Made by a program: the position numbers and the translations under genes | Source of the DNA: Candidatus Fermentithermobacillaceae bacterium | GTDB lineage: Bacteria; Bacillota; Sulfobacillia; Fermentithermobacillales; Fermentithermobacillaceae | Assembly (NCBI GenBank): GCA_012842685.1 | Contig: DUSI01000022.1 | Coordinates: forward strand, 1 to 64,000 | Reading direction: 5' to 3' | Length of the DNA stretch: 64,000 bases | Shown here: positions 37,374 to 45,439 of the stretch, piece by piece | How positions within the stretch are numbered: the stretch's first letter is position 1 | How the letters are laid out: the number at the start of each line of letters is the position of its first letter | Notes under the pieces: generated by a model | The model's input: the letters and a program-made list of their open reading frames with translations, nothing else | Database searches by the model: none | Told to the model about the DNA's origin: nothing

Positions 37374-37760
37374 TCACACGAAGCTGGTCATCACGCTGGC
37401 CAGGATATACAGGAGACCTCCGATTAGGTACTCGTAATGAACCGGACGACCCGCTCTCGATAAGTTGTACTCCGCCAGGCTGCTAAGTTCCGGAGGGATG
37501 GACCCTTGGTTACGAGCCGACTTCTGGAGCGCTCGAAGGCGCTGAAAACTGTACGTGACCACATTGAAGAAGCCCATAGACCTGACAATTCTCCATAGCC
37601 CTACGAGAAAGCAAGGCATTCCGACAAGAAACAGGGCATTAGGCAATGCATTCGGGTCCCCCGAAGACCTCAGGTACACCGTGAGAAAAGCAGCTGCAGT
37701 TGCCTGAACTAGGGTTATTCTCCCCAGCAGTTTCCAACGCAAGTAGATCGCCTGCCTCAC
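37374..37760 (-). CDS. Small membrane protein, DUF3899-like
   Basis: 128 residues, three hydrophobic segments: near the N terminus (LVQATAAAFLTVYL), ALFLVGMPCFLVGLWRIV, and a C-terminal EYLIGGLLYILASVMTSFV. The middle block GMPCFLVGLWRIVRSMGFFNVVTYSF fits the DUF3899 pattern of Firmicutes, in which an NAL-F--G segment is followed by a GFFD/N--SYSF segment; here NALFLVG and GFFNVVTYSF. Function unknown. It lies beside the tRNA pair and the integrase fragment. Confidence 0.65.
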   Translation of the reverse strand: MRQAIYLRWKLLGRITLVQATAAAFLTVYLRSSGDPNALPNALFLVGMPCFLVGLWRIVRSMGFFNVVTYSFQRLRALQKSARNQGSIPPELSSLAEYNLSRAGRPVHYEYLIGGLLYILASVMTSFV

Positions 37761-37857
37761 TTATGTATGATCATAGCACCATCATCCTATGTACAAGCAT
37801 ACACGTACAGGATGGGAATAGGTGGTGACTCAAGCGGGCCTTTAGCAGGAAATAAAA

Positions 37858-37933
37858 TGGTGGACCATGGAGGACTCGAACCTCCAACCGCCCGATTAAG
37901 AGTCGGATGCTCTACCGATTGAGCTAATGGTCC
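37858..37933 (-). tRNA. tRNA-Lys, anticodon CTT
   Basis: 76 nt with encoded CCA. Acceptor GGACCAT / ATGGTCC, discriminator A, D arm GCTC...GAGC, anticodon loop CTCTTAA (anticodon CTT), T arm GGAGG-TTCGAGT-CCTCC. All stems pair. Confidence 0.97.
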
Positions 37934-37940
37934 ACTGTTT

Positions 37941-38016
37941 TGGTAGCGGCGACTGGACTCGAACCAGTGACACTACGGGTATGAACCGTATGCTCTACCA
38001 ACTGAGCTACGCCGCC
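37941..38016 (-). tRNA. tRNA-Met, anticodon CAT
   Basis: 76 nt with encoded CCA. Acceptor GGCGGCG / CGCCGCT (first pair G-U), D arm GCTC...GAGC, anticodon stem TACGG / CCGTA with loop TTCATAC, T arm ACTGG-TTCGAGT-CCAGT. The paired 1-72 end and lack of three G-C pairs beside the anticodon loop indicate elongator rather than initiator. It is transcribed just ahead of tRNA-Lys, 7 bp apart, so both come from one precursor. Confidence 0.96.
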
Positions 38017-38391
38017 ACCGACAAGCAAAGTTCATTATACCAGAGCAACTTGCGTAGTCAACACATAGAGCGCGGTTCAAGAAGGGCTTATCCAGGCTCC
38101 ATCCCTTGCCCGGAAGGCAGCGTCTCATTTCCGTTCGGGCGACCGCCTCACCTGCCCAGCATCGCATACCGGCCTTTGTGTCGTCAATTGACGAATTGGG
38201 TCGAAGGATCAAAGGAATTCACAATTCGCTCTCGAATCAAGACTTAAGGCAAGTAGACAGATATTAACCTCACTCACTGGCTGTAGCATCGTACTCTGGG
38301 CTTATCTTGGCCTCGGGCTCCTATTCTCCGGCATCCTTGCCGCCCCTTGCCTTCGAGGCTCATGTGTCATTCTTCTTGTCGGAGGTGCGTT
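38017..38391. other. Intergenic region upstream of the tRNA pair
   Basis: 375 bp between the tRNA-Met 5' end and the TIM-barrel gene, which are transcribed away from each other. It must hold both promoters. I see no gene, no clear hairpin and no consensus -10/-35 pair strong enough to report. Confidence 0.5.
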
Positions 38392-39252
38392 ATGGCCTTC
38401 ATATTCTCCATTTCCGGCAGCACGGTCGCATCAGAATCCGAGCGACTCAGGGAGCTTTTCAAGTGGCACCCACAGGCCATTGAAATCGGAGACATAAGAG
38501 TCCCGGGAGACTTCGATGCCTTAGTGGAAGCCTGCAGGCGCCAAGGGGTAAAACTCGGGATCCACTCACCCCTCTACGGGGTAGACGACCGGTACGGTCT
38601 CCTGCGCGATGAACCTGCCGCGTGGCAGGAGCTCCAGCGAAACCTCGAGATCGCCAGACGCGAGGGAGTCGCCTACGTGACGGTCCACTTCCCCTACTTG
38701 TGGGACGAAACAGGGAGAAACCTGGGTTTCGGACGGGTGAGGGAGTGCATACCCTGCATCAAGCGGCTGGAGAGGGCATATGGAGTGCCGATAGTCTGCG
38801 AGCCCAAACTCGGACCCAAGAAGGACCCGGCCGCGTTCCTCATGTTTCTCTCGGTGAGCAAGCAAGAGCTCCTGCAGTGGGACCTCTCCCTCTGCCTCGA
38901 TGTAGGCGACATCTACCTCGCGGCCAAAGTTCTTAGGATCTCGTACGAGGAAATAGTCACGCACCTGGCTCCTTGGTGCTACGTCGTCCACCTCCACCAC
39001 GTGTGGGCCGGCGGGACCAAATACTACTGGATGCCCGTGGCAGAACACGGGAACGTCCCGATCCTCAGAACCCTCGAGATCCTCGGAGGAACAGGTTCGG
39101 ACATCTTCGCCGTGTTCCAGCACAGTCCTCACCGTGTAAGAAGCGATGAGCAGGTGGCAGACGGCATAAACTGGCTCCTGTCCAAGGCCGGTCCCTGGAA
39201 GCACCGTGAAGGGATTTGCACCTACGACGGCAGATACCGGTGTGTGAAATGA
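38392..39252 (+). CDS. TIM-barrel protein, sugar phosphate isomerase/epimerase-like
   Basis: 286 residues. The pattern of AP-endonuclease-2/xylose-isomerase-like TIM barrels is seen: HPQAIEIGDIRVPGD (strand 2), GVKLGIHSPLYG, VAYVTVHFPYLWDE, IVCEPKLG, LSLCLDVGDIYLAA, CYVVHLHHVWAG. The candidate metal ligands are the Glu, Asp and His in EPK, LDVGD and HLHH. The start is ATG at 38392 with GGAGGTG 4-5 nt upstream; the open frame begins earlier. The substrate is unknown. A terminator follows at 39352. Confidence 0.75.
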   Translation: MAFIFSISGSTVASESERLRELFKWHPQAIEIGDIRVPGDFDALVEACRRQGVKLGIHSPLYGVDDRYGLLRDEPAAWQELQRNLEIARREGVAYVTVHFPYLWDETGRNLGFGRVRECIPCIKRLERAYGVPIVCEPKLGPKKDPAAFLMFLSVSKQELLQWDLSLCLDVGDIYLAAKVLRISYEEIVTHLAPWCYVVHLHHVWAGGTKYYWMPVAEHGNVPILRTLEILGGTGSDIFAVFQHSPHRVRSDEQVADGINWLLSKAGPWKHREGICTYDGRYRCVK

Positions 39253-39351
39253 GCGGCCAACCTCCTGGAGAGACGACGATCCAGGTATCGAAGACATACG
39301 CGGCGTGAATTCTTAGCGCCCACCCGCCTCATCCTCACAAATCTCTAGGCT

Positions 39352-39376
39352 AGAACCCGGGCAGCACCCGGGTTCT
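39352..39376. terminator. Bidirectional terminator between converging genes
   Basis: Perfect 10-bp stem AGAACCCGGG / CCCGGGTTCT with a 5-nt loop between the TIM-barrel gene (+) and the six-cysteine gene (-); TCGTCTGTT follows on the plus strand. Confidence 0.85.
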
Positions 39377-39384
39377 TCGTCTGT

Positions 39385-39900
39385 TCACCGTGGGTTTTCG
39401 GGCCAGTCGGAATCCACTGGATACCAGGACTGCCAGGGACCGAGCAACGAGTCGAAGCGCCAGCACCCCCTTCTCACAGGGATTAGGCCCGCTTCCCCCT
39501 GGGAAAGCCCCAGGACTTCCCGCACCAGCTCCCTGAGAACCTCCCGTTCGCCAATCGACCTGCCGTAGAGGAGGAGGAGCCCATCCACCGGCAATCCGGA
39601 GTAACCCTCAAGAGGCACACCTGTCCTTACGACCTGTATGAGGCCCCGGGAAGCTTTGGCTATGATGGGAAACCCTGCTCTAAGGTGCAACTCATCCATC
39701 AGCCGGTCGAAGTCCACGCGGGGATATGCCTTCCCGTGTTCCCAGACCTCGATTTTCCAGCAGTTCACACACTCCGGACAAGGCGCCCGCGTCTCGGATA
39801 TCTTTCGCCTGCACACAGAGCACTTCTCGGACCAGTATGGGTCCGGGCAATTGAAGTAGCGCCACACAGGGCCTTCGACTATCGTGATTGACGGCAGCAC
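39385..39900 (-). CDS. Unknown protein with six-cysteine N-terminal cluster
   Basis: 171 residues. Cys18, 27, 30, 41, 44 and 47 lie in a 30-residue stretch (CSVC ... CPECVNC), a likely metal-binding zinc ribbon or pair of knuckles. The rest looks like a small alpha/beta domain (YPRVDFDRLMDELHLRAGF, LPVDGLLLLYGRSIGEREVLRELVRE) with a Trp-rich end (RFDSLLGPWQSWYP). No membrane segment. The start is GTG with GGTGAT close upstream. I do not recognise a family; a nucleic-acid or redox role is possible but not shown. Confidence 0.65.
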   Translation of the reverse strand: MLPSITIVEGPVWRYFNCPDPYWSEKCSVCRRKISETRAPCPECVNCWKIEVWEHGKAYPRVDFDRLMDELHLRAGFPIIAKASRGLIQVVRTGVPLEGYSGLPVDGLLLLYGRSIGEREVLRELVREVLGLSQGEAGLIPVRRGCWRFDSLLGPWQSWYPVDSDWPENPR

Positions 39901-40239
39901 AATATCACCCGGTAGACCGTATGTGTGTTATACTGCGGACGTGACCACAAACACACGCGAAAGGAAGTGACCAGACATGAGAAGAGCGCTTTACGTGACC
40001 GGCGTGGAGTTTGGGGCAGGGGTGAAGATGGAGTAGCCCCCTGAAGGGTCACAGACAGAAGCCAAAAGCTTACATCGACTTCTTTCAGAGGATTCCCTCT
40101 GTTTCCCCTCTTCTTACTCCCTCCGGGTAGCCCTTCTTCGTAGTCCGAAGCTGGCCTATTGAGAAGTTCCTTGTTGTTCTCTATCCAACTAGGGATTCGC
40201 AGTATCAAGCAAACCATGGATAACGAAGGGAGAATCCTT
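39901..40239. other. Intergenic region with one possible 19-residue ORF
   Basis: A TATACT -10-like box (39929-39934, +), AAGGAAG (39962-39968) and ATG at 39977 lead into a short frame of 19 codons ending at 40036 (MRRALYVTGVEFGAGVKME). It may be a leader peptide or a remnant. The rest (40037-40239) shows nothing I can name. The promoter of the ABC-2 trio should lie here. Confidence 0.3.
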
Positions 40240-41139
40240 GTGCCTGTCTCTCATCTTGAGATGGATGCTACTCCCCATTCTTCCCGGGCGGCGGACGTTT
40301 CGTGTCCCCGCAGCTCCACAGGGGCCAAAGGGGAACCCATCATCGTAGCCACCGAGCTTACCAGGGAATTCCGGGTAAGGCTCGACGGTGACTCTTTCAC
40401 CGAACGCGTAAGACGCTTCTTCAAGCCTGACTACAGGATAGTCAAAGCGCTCAACAGAGTTAGCTTTTCCATATGGCCCGGCGAAGCCGTAGGATACATC
40501 GGGCTCAACGGGGCCGGGAAGTCCACGACCATCAAGCTCCTCTGCGGAGTGCTCGTCCCATCCTACGGCAAAGTGACCGTGATGGGGCTTGAACCTCACC
40601 GGCACAGGACCGAAAACGCAAGGCGTATTGGGTTAATGATGGGCCAGAGGACCCAGCTCTTGTGGGATCTCCCCGTCAAGGAGAGTTTCCGGCTCCTCGG
40701 CAAGATCTACGACCTTGACCGGAACACCTATAAGAACAACCTGGAAAGGCTCGTAGAGGCCTTGGATATCGGTTCCCTCATGGACACGCCCGCCCGGATG
40801 CTCTCCCTGGGACAGAAAACCCGCTGCGACCTCGCGCTTACTTTCCTTCACGATCCCAAAATCGTCTACCTCGACGAACCGACCATAGGCCTGGACGTGC
40901 TCGCCAGAGAGCGCATCAGGGATTTCATCCGGGGCGAAAAGGAACGGGGCGTGACCATATTCCTCGCGAGCCACGACCTCGACGACCTGGACATCGTAAC
41001 GGAGCGGGTAATGCTGATCCACCGGGGTGAGATCCTTTTTGATGGGCCAAAAGCCGAGCTCCAGAAGCTCGCCGGAGGCCCCTTGGGCACTCTGGAAGAC
41101 ACGGTGAAACGGTTCTACAAGGAGGCCCGGCTCGGATGA
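40240..41139 (+). CDS. ABC-2 type exporter, ATP-binding protein
   Basis: About 299 residues. Walker A GLNGAGKST, Q-loop in MMGQRTQLLWDLPV, signature LSLGQKTRCDLAL (LSLGQ instead of LSGGQ), Walker B IVYLDEPTIGLD, switch His in LASHDLDDLD. The N-terminal REFRVRLDG ... FFKPDYRIVKALNRVSF extension is typical of the ATPase of uncharacterised ABC-2 trios (COG4586 group). GTG at 40240 has GGGAG 7 nt upstream; ATG at 40216 has no ribosome site. Its stop overlaps the first permease start by 4 bp. Confidence 0.88.
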   Translation: MPVSHLEMDATPHSSRAADVSCPRSSTGAKGEPIIVATELTREFRVRLDGDSFTERVRRFFKPDYRIVKALNRVSFSIWPGEAVGYIGLNGAGKSTTIKLLCGVLVPSYGKVTVMGLEPHRHRTENARRIGLMMGQRTQLLWDLPVKESFRLLGKIYDLDRNTYKNNLERLVEALDIGSLMDTPARMLSLGQKTRCDLALTFLHDPKIVYLDEPTIGLDVLARERIRDFIRGEKERGVTIFLASHDLDDLDIVTERVMLIHRGEILFDGPKAELQKLAGGPLGTLEDTVKRFYKEARLG

Positions 41140-41918
41140 AGTACCTGCTCTATACCAGAGCCGAGTTTCTAAGGGGGATACGCTACCGCGCGAGCTTCTG
41201 GGCCCAAATGGCGAGCGGCCTCATAATGACCGCCATACAGTGGTACCTCTGGACGGCGGTGTACAGGCACACCGGCTCCATAGCCGGAGTAAGCCTGCAA
41301 GAAATGCTCTCTTACACCCTCATGGGTAGGGTGGCGGCGGGGTTCCTAGCCGAGCCATCGAACCTGAGGCTCGCGCCCCGGGTGAGGCAGGGGACAATCG
41401 TCCACGACCTGGTCAAGCCAGCCGACCTACACTTCCAGCTCCTTTTCCAGAACCTCGGCTCGGCGGCCTTCAGGCTGGTATCGACGGGTCTCCCGCTGTA
41501 CGTGGCCCTCTCTGTCATGGGGATCCTGCACCTCCCAGACGCGAGAACCCTCATCGCTTTCGTCATTTCCCTGCTCATGGGCTACGTGGCCGTGTTCTCT
41601 ACGTCTTTTGTCTCGGGGGTGCTCACTTTCTACACGAAGAGCGGTGTCGGGGTCGACCACCTATACACCGTCGTCGAGCTCCTGGCGGGCATGTACGTAC
41701 CTCTCCAGTTCTTCCCCGGATGGCTCAGATGGGTGGCTGAGAACCTGCCTTTCAAGGCGATCCACTATATCCCGATGGCAATATGGAGCGGGATGACAGA
41801 GCCGGGAGAGGTTGTTTCCGCGGTGCTTTCCCAGCTCCTTTGGACCGGCCTGATGGTGCTCCTGTGCCGGATTGTGTGGAAAGGCGCGATTAAGCATCTC
41901 ACGGTGCAAGGAGGTTAA
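41136..41918 (+). CDS. ABC-2 type exporter permease
   Basis: 260 residues, six membrane segments (from FWAQMASGLIMTAIQWYLW to LLWTGLMVLLCRIVW). The block LRLAPRVRQGTIVHDLVKPADLHFQLLF, seen in parts, is typical of the COG4587-like permease that pairs with a COG3694 (DUF990) permease. Its start overlaps the ATPase stop (ATGA). The substrate is unknown. Confidence 0.82.
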   Translation: MKYLLYTRAEFLRGIRYRASFWAQMASGLIMTAIQWYLWTAVYRHTGSIAGVSLQEMLSYTLMGRVAAGFLAEPSNLRLAPRVRQGTIVHDLVKPADLHFQLLFQNLGSAAFRLVSTGLPLYVALSVMGILHLPDARTLIAFVISLLMGYVAVFSTSFVSGVLTFYTKSGVGVDHLYTVVELLAGMYVPLQFFPGWLRWVAENLPFKAIHYIPMAIWSGMTEPGEVVSAVLSQLLWTGLMVLLCRIVWKGAIKHLTVQGG

Positions 41919-41922
41919 CCGG

Positions 41923-42795
41923 GTGATTAGAAGCAGCTCAGGTTCCAGCGCAGATATGGGAAGACCTAACCCGCCGGCCGGAGGTTTCCCCGGGAAGACG
42001 GCCAAGACGCTCATCCGGTACATCTCGGTGTACTTCTGGTACCTGAGGGCCAACTGGCTTTCCCTCATGGCCTACCCGGTGGAGTTCATCGTGACAAACA
42101 TCGCCGGGATGGTTTACTCCTTCGGCTCAGTAGCCCTCGTATGGGTCCTCTTCACCCAGATAAAGTCCATAGGCGACTGGAGCTACCCGCAGGTCCTTCT
42201 GATCTACGGCCTCAGCATCTTCTCGCGCTCGCTCTTCCACCTGTTCTGGGTAGACCTCATGAATATCTCCGGAATGGTCCGCATGGGAGATATAGACAGG
42301 CTCCTGGTAAGGCCCCTTAACCCACTGTTTCAGGTGGTTGCGGGCTATCTCGACAACGATGACTACGGAGAGCTGGTAACCGCGGTGATACTCGTATGGA
42401 CATCCCTGGGCATGCTCGGACAGCGGACGGTGGCCAACCTTCTTTGGGTTCTGGTGAGCGTCCTCTCAGGCATGGTGATTTTCGCGTCAGTCCACATAGT
42501 AGCCAACGCAATGGCCTTCTTTACGGTCGAAAGCAGCGGTTTCACGAGGCTGGCTTGGACGGTAGACGAGTTCACGAGGTACCCTGCGGACATCTACGGG
42601 AAAGACCTCAGGAGGCTCTTGACCTGGGTCATACCCGTTTCTTTCGCAAGCTTCTACCCTGCCCAGCTTATCTTCCGTAACGGCGACCTCATGCCCCTCG
42701 CGGCGATAACTCCGGTAGTCGCAGCGGCCACTTTCACCGCGGCCTACCTCTTCTGGTGCAAGGCACTGGACAGGTACCAGGGGGTTGGCAACTGA
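41923..42795 (+). CDS. ABC-2 type exporter permease, DUF990-like
   Basis: 290 residues, about six membrane segments. Blocks MAYPVEFIVTNIAGMVYSF, GDIDRLLVRPLNPLFQV and WVIPVSFASFYPAQLI fit the DUF990/COG3694 permeases. GTG at 41923 has AAGGAGG 8 nt upstream; the frame is open from 41872 inside the neighbouring gene. It is the last of the three export genes, followed by a strong terminator. Such trios export unknown compounds; no peptide or biosynthetic gene lies beside it to suggest cargo. Confidence 0.82.
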   Translation: MIRSSSGSSADMGRPNPPAGGFPGKTAKTLIRYISVYFWYLRANWLSLMAYPVEFIVTNIAGMVYSFGSVALVWVLFTQIKSIGDWSYPQVLLIYGLSIFSRSLFHLFWVDLMNISGMVRMGDIDRLLVRPLNPLFQVVAGYLDNDDYGELVTAVILVWTSLGMLGQRTVANLLWVLVSVLSGMVIFASVHIVANAMAFFTVESSGFTRLAWTVDEFTRYPADIYGKDLRRLLTWVIPVSFASFYPAQLIFRNGDLMPLAAITPVVAAATFTAAYLFWCKALDRYQGVGN

Positions 42796-42855
42796 TGACG
42801 GGTCCAGCCATAGATGACCAAGGGAAGCCGGCACTATTGGCCCTCCCTTGAGACA

Positions 42856-42885
42856 AAGCCCGGCAAGAGCCGGGCTTACGTTTTT
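42856..42885 (+). terminator. Rho-independent terminator after the ABC-2 trio
   Basis: Stem AAGCCCGGC / GCCGGGCTT, 9 bp, 4-nt loop, then ACGTTTTT. It ends 66 bp before the next gene. Confidence 0.9.
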
Positions 42886-42947
42886 CTCGACTGGCGCCAG
42901 TGGCTGACAGGATTTGCCAGACGCCCGTCGAATCCTGTTATTAGGAG

Positions 42948-43535
42948 GTGTTGCATATCGCTACCAATCGACATCCTTTCGACATCGAGGTCAGGCTCAT
43001 AAGAGCCAAAGAGTACAAGCCGAAGGACGGTTCCGAGCCTGGCCCGAGGCTGCGCGTGTTTTTCAGCGACATCCGGGAACTCCACCTTTTTCTCGCCAAA
43101 GGTTGGGCGCGTCACGTGCCTCCCGAACTCTGGGCCATGTACATTGTCGTAGCCACCCAGTGGCATAGCAGGATAGCAGGGGACCTCATGTGGTTTAACA
43201 TCAAGGACCTATATCCGAAGGCACTGAAGAACATGTTTGCCCGCTACCCTCCCGAAAAGAAGGTGGAAGTGACCAAGAGGTTCGCCCGGGAATACGGTAA
43301 GCCTTACAGGACCACGGTTAGGGGGCTTATCCGGGTCTTGGTAGACCTTGGGCTGGTGGAGCGCTATTGGGATGAGCGCGGCGAAGGCCTCAAGATCCCC
43401 GGCGACCTCCCTTCCCCCGCCGACGTCCTTCTCCTAGATGAGCAAGAACTGGCCATACTCGAGGCGAGAAAGCGACTTACCCATACCTCGATGGCATGGC
43501 TGGATCCCGAAATACAGGAGAGAGGATACTTGTAA
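42948..43535 (+). CDS. Unknown 190-residue protein with winged-helix-like C-terminal half
   Basis: No signal or membrane segment. Residues about 60-90 are helical and aromatic (PPELWAMYIVVATQWHSRIAGD); residues 115-155 (RTTVRGLIRVLVDLGLVERYWDE) look like a small winged helix. The start is unclear: GTG (42948) and TTG (42951) are in frame but overlap or abut the AGGAGG at 42943-42948. The codon at the normal 8-nt spacing is ATC at 42957, which would be a rare start. The gene is isolated between a terminator and the converging NitT/TauT operon. Family not recognised. Confidence 0.6.
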   Translation: MLHIATNRHPFDIEVRLIRAKEYKPKDGSEPGPRLRVFFSDIRELHLFLAKGWARHVPPELWAMYIVVATQWHSRIAGDLMWFNIKDLYPKALKNMFARYPPEKKVEVTKRFAREYGKPYRTTVRGLIRVLVDLGLVERYWDERGEGLKIPGDLPSPADVLLLDEQELAILEARKRLTHTSMAWLDPEIQERGYL

Positions 43536-43550
43536 GGAAATCACTTGATT

Positions 43551-44453
43551 TTAGCGGCGGGCTGCCTCTTGGGCTCTCGACCGCAAGACTTCCTCAGACA
43601 GGAGCTCCCAGACTCTCTTGTAGAGGGAGATAAACCTGGGGTCGCCCCTGAGACTTATGAGGTCTCTCGGCCTGGGGATGTCTATTTCGATTATCTCCTT
43701 GACCCTGCCGGGATGGGCGGTCATAACCAGTATCCTGTCGCCGAGGAGGATGGCCTCATCCACGCTGTGGGTTATGAACAGCGTGGTCTTCCGCCTTTCC
43801 CGCCAGATCTCCATGAGCTCCCGCTGGAGGATCATCCTGTTCTGCTCATCAAGAAGGCCGAAGGGCTCATCCATGAGGAGGATCTCCGGATCTGCCGCAA
43901 ACGCCCGGGCCACGTTCACCCTCTGGCGCATGCCTCCCGAGAGCTGGTGGGGGTAGCTCTCGCCGAATCTCTCAAGACCCGTGACCTTAAGGAGCGACCT
44001 GACGACGGCGTCCCGGCGCTCTCTAGGAACACCCTGCATCTTGAGGCCGTAGGCCACGTTGTCCTCCACCGTCATCCACGGAAATATGGAGTCCGTCTGG
44101 AATACCATCGCGGTAAGCGGGCGCCCGTTTGAAGGCTGCTTGACCCATATTGTGCCGGAGGTCTGCGTCTCAAGGCCCGCGATCGTGCGGATGAGGGTTG
44201 TTTTTCCACACCCGGAAGGTCCTACGATGCACAGGAATTCGCCGTCTCTAACTTCCAGATCCAATCCGGCGATCGCGGTAATCGTCCTGTCGCCCATCTT
44301 GAACTCTTTCGTGAGGCCAGCGATCTTGACGCAGACCCCGGGAGGTAGCTCGGCCGGGCGCGATAGATCCTTGGCATAGCGTTCGTCTTGGGACACGTCT
44401 GTGAAAGCTCCGTATGGCCTACGCCTTATGGCCGCGTCTACTTTTCCTTCCAT
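43551..44453 (-). CDS. NitT/TauT-type ABC transporter, ATP-binding protein
   Basis: 300 residues. Walker A GPSGCGKTT, Q-loop VFQTDSIFPW, signature LSGGMRQRVNVARAF, Walker B LLMDEPFGLLD, switch His in FITHSVDEAI. This is the SsuB/TauB/NrtD pattern. An N-terminal extension of about 40 residues precedes the core. It overlaps the permease gene by 16 bp and is the last gene of the operon. Confidence 0.9.
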   Translation of the reverse strand: MEGKVDAAIRRRPYGAFTDVSQDERYAKDLSRPAELPPGVCVKIAGLTKEFKMGDRTITAIAGLDLEVRDGEFLCIVGPSGCGKTTLIRTIAGLETQTSGTIWVKQPSNGRPLTAMVFQTDSIFPWMTVEDNVAYGLKMQGVPRERRDAVVRSLLKVTGLERFGESYPHQLSGGMRQRVNVARAFAADPEILLMDEPFGLLDEQNRMILQRELMEIWRERRKTTLFITHSVDEAILLGDRILVMTAHPGRVKEIIEIDIPRPRDLISLRGDPRFISLYKRVWELLSEEVLRSRAQEAARR

Positions 44454-45340
44454 GGGATGACCTTCCTCTCAATGATCTCGAGAAGAGTAGCGAGCAGGTA
44501 TCCTAACACTGCCAGGGTAAGGAGCGCCGAGAACATGCGCTCGATGTCAAACATGTCGTATGCCCTCCACACCATCCAACCGACGCCTGCCTGAGCGGCC
44601 GACATCTCCGCGGCGACGATGAGGAGGAGGGCTGTGCCCATCCCGAGTTTCAGCCCAGCGAAGATCATGGGTAGAGATCCGGGGATGGCGACGGTCAGGT
44701 AGAAGTCCTTCTTGGAAGCACCAAAAGCCTTGGCCACATCCAAGTAAATGGGTTCTATGGTGAGCACTCCCGTCATCGAGTTTATGAGCACCAGATAGAA
44801 GACGCCGATCCCGATCGTGAACACCTTCGAGGCCTCGCCGAGCCCGAAGACGATGAGGATAAGGGGCATGATGGCCAGTTTGGGTATGGGGAACGTGCTC
44901 GATACAAGCGGCATAAGCCACGCCCTCAAGGGCTCAAAGAGCCCCATGGAAAGCCCCAGGATGATCCCGGGCACGGCACCCGCCATAAATCCCAGCACGA
45001 TCCTCTGAAGACTGATGGCGACGTGCGAGAGGAGTTCGCCGCTTCTGAGGAGCGGCAGGAAGGTCTTCAGGATGAGAGAGGGGCTAGAGAACAACCTGGA
45101 ATCGATAAGACCCCATCTGGAAAGAACCTCCCACAGGACGAGGAGCATAGACGGGGAAAGAAAAGCAACGGTGCGGCTCAAGAACCTGATGCCCCGCACG
45201 GCACCGTCTTGTGCAGGCGGCGCTTCGATCACGATGGCTTCCGTGCCTCTCCTTATTGATATTCGCTGGTACCCGGTTTCGGTCTCTGGCCCTTCTCTGG
45301 GCGGTCTCATGTCTTGCGCCTTCGTAGCTGCGTTTTTCAT
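44438..45340 (-). CDS. NitT/TauT-type ABC transporter permease
   Basis: 300 residues, six membrane segments; the BPD-type loop is IYLDVAKAFGASKKDFYLTVAIPGSLPMIFAG in two adjacent blocks, as in SsuC/TauC. ATG with GAGGAGG about 10 nt upstream. A 16-bp hairpin lies in the 99-bp gap separating it from the binding-protein gene. Residues 1-60 are a long, charged cytoplasmic extension. Confidence 0.88.
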   Translation of the reverse strand: MKNAATKAQDMRPPREGPETETGYQRISIRRGTEAIVIEAPPAQDGAVRGIRFLSRTVAFLSPSMLLVLWEVLSRWGLIDSRLFSSPSLILKTFLPLLRSGELLSHVAISLQRIVLGFMAGAVPGIILGLSMGLFEPLRAWLMPLVSSTFPIPKLAIMPLILIVFGLGEASKVFTIGIGVFYLVLINSMTGVLTIEPIYLDVAKAFGASKKDFYLTVAIPGSLPMIFAGLKLGMGTALLLIVAAEMSAAQAGVGWMVWRAYDMFDIERMFSALLTLAVLGYLLATLLEIIERKVIPWKEK

Positions 45341-45389
45341 AAGCGGTCGGCCTCCTCATCGCTTCGAACTTAGTGTGGGTCCCACCCAG

Positions 45390-45430
45390 CCTTCTCCGGC
45401 GGGCGAAAGCGCAGCGCCCGCCGGAGAAGG
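45390..45430 (-). terminator. Hairpin between binding-protein and permease genes of the NitT/TauT operon
   Basis: Perfect 16-bp stem CCTTCTCCGGCGGGCG / CGCCCGCCGGAGAAGG with a 9-nt loop, 9 bases past the binding-protein stop. There is no U tract on the minus strand. Same position in the operon as the hairpin at 35783. Confidence 0.7.
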
Positions 45431-45439
45431 AGCAGGTGA

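Noticed and set aside
40216-40239. ATG at 40216 as start of the exporter ATPase
   Set aside because: No ribosome site before it; GTG at 40240 with GGGAG at 7 nt is better. Not excluded by sequence alone.
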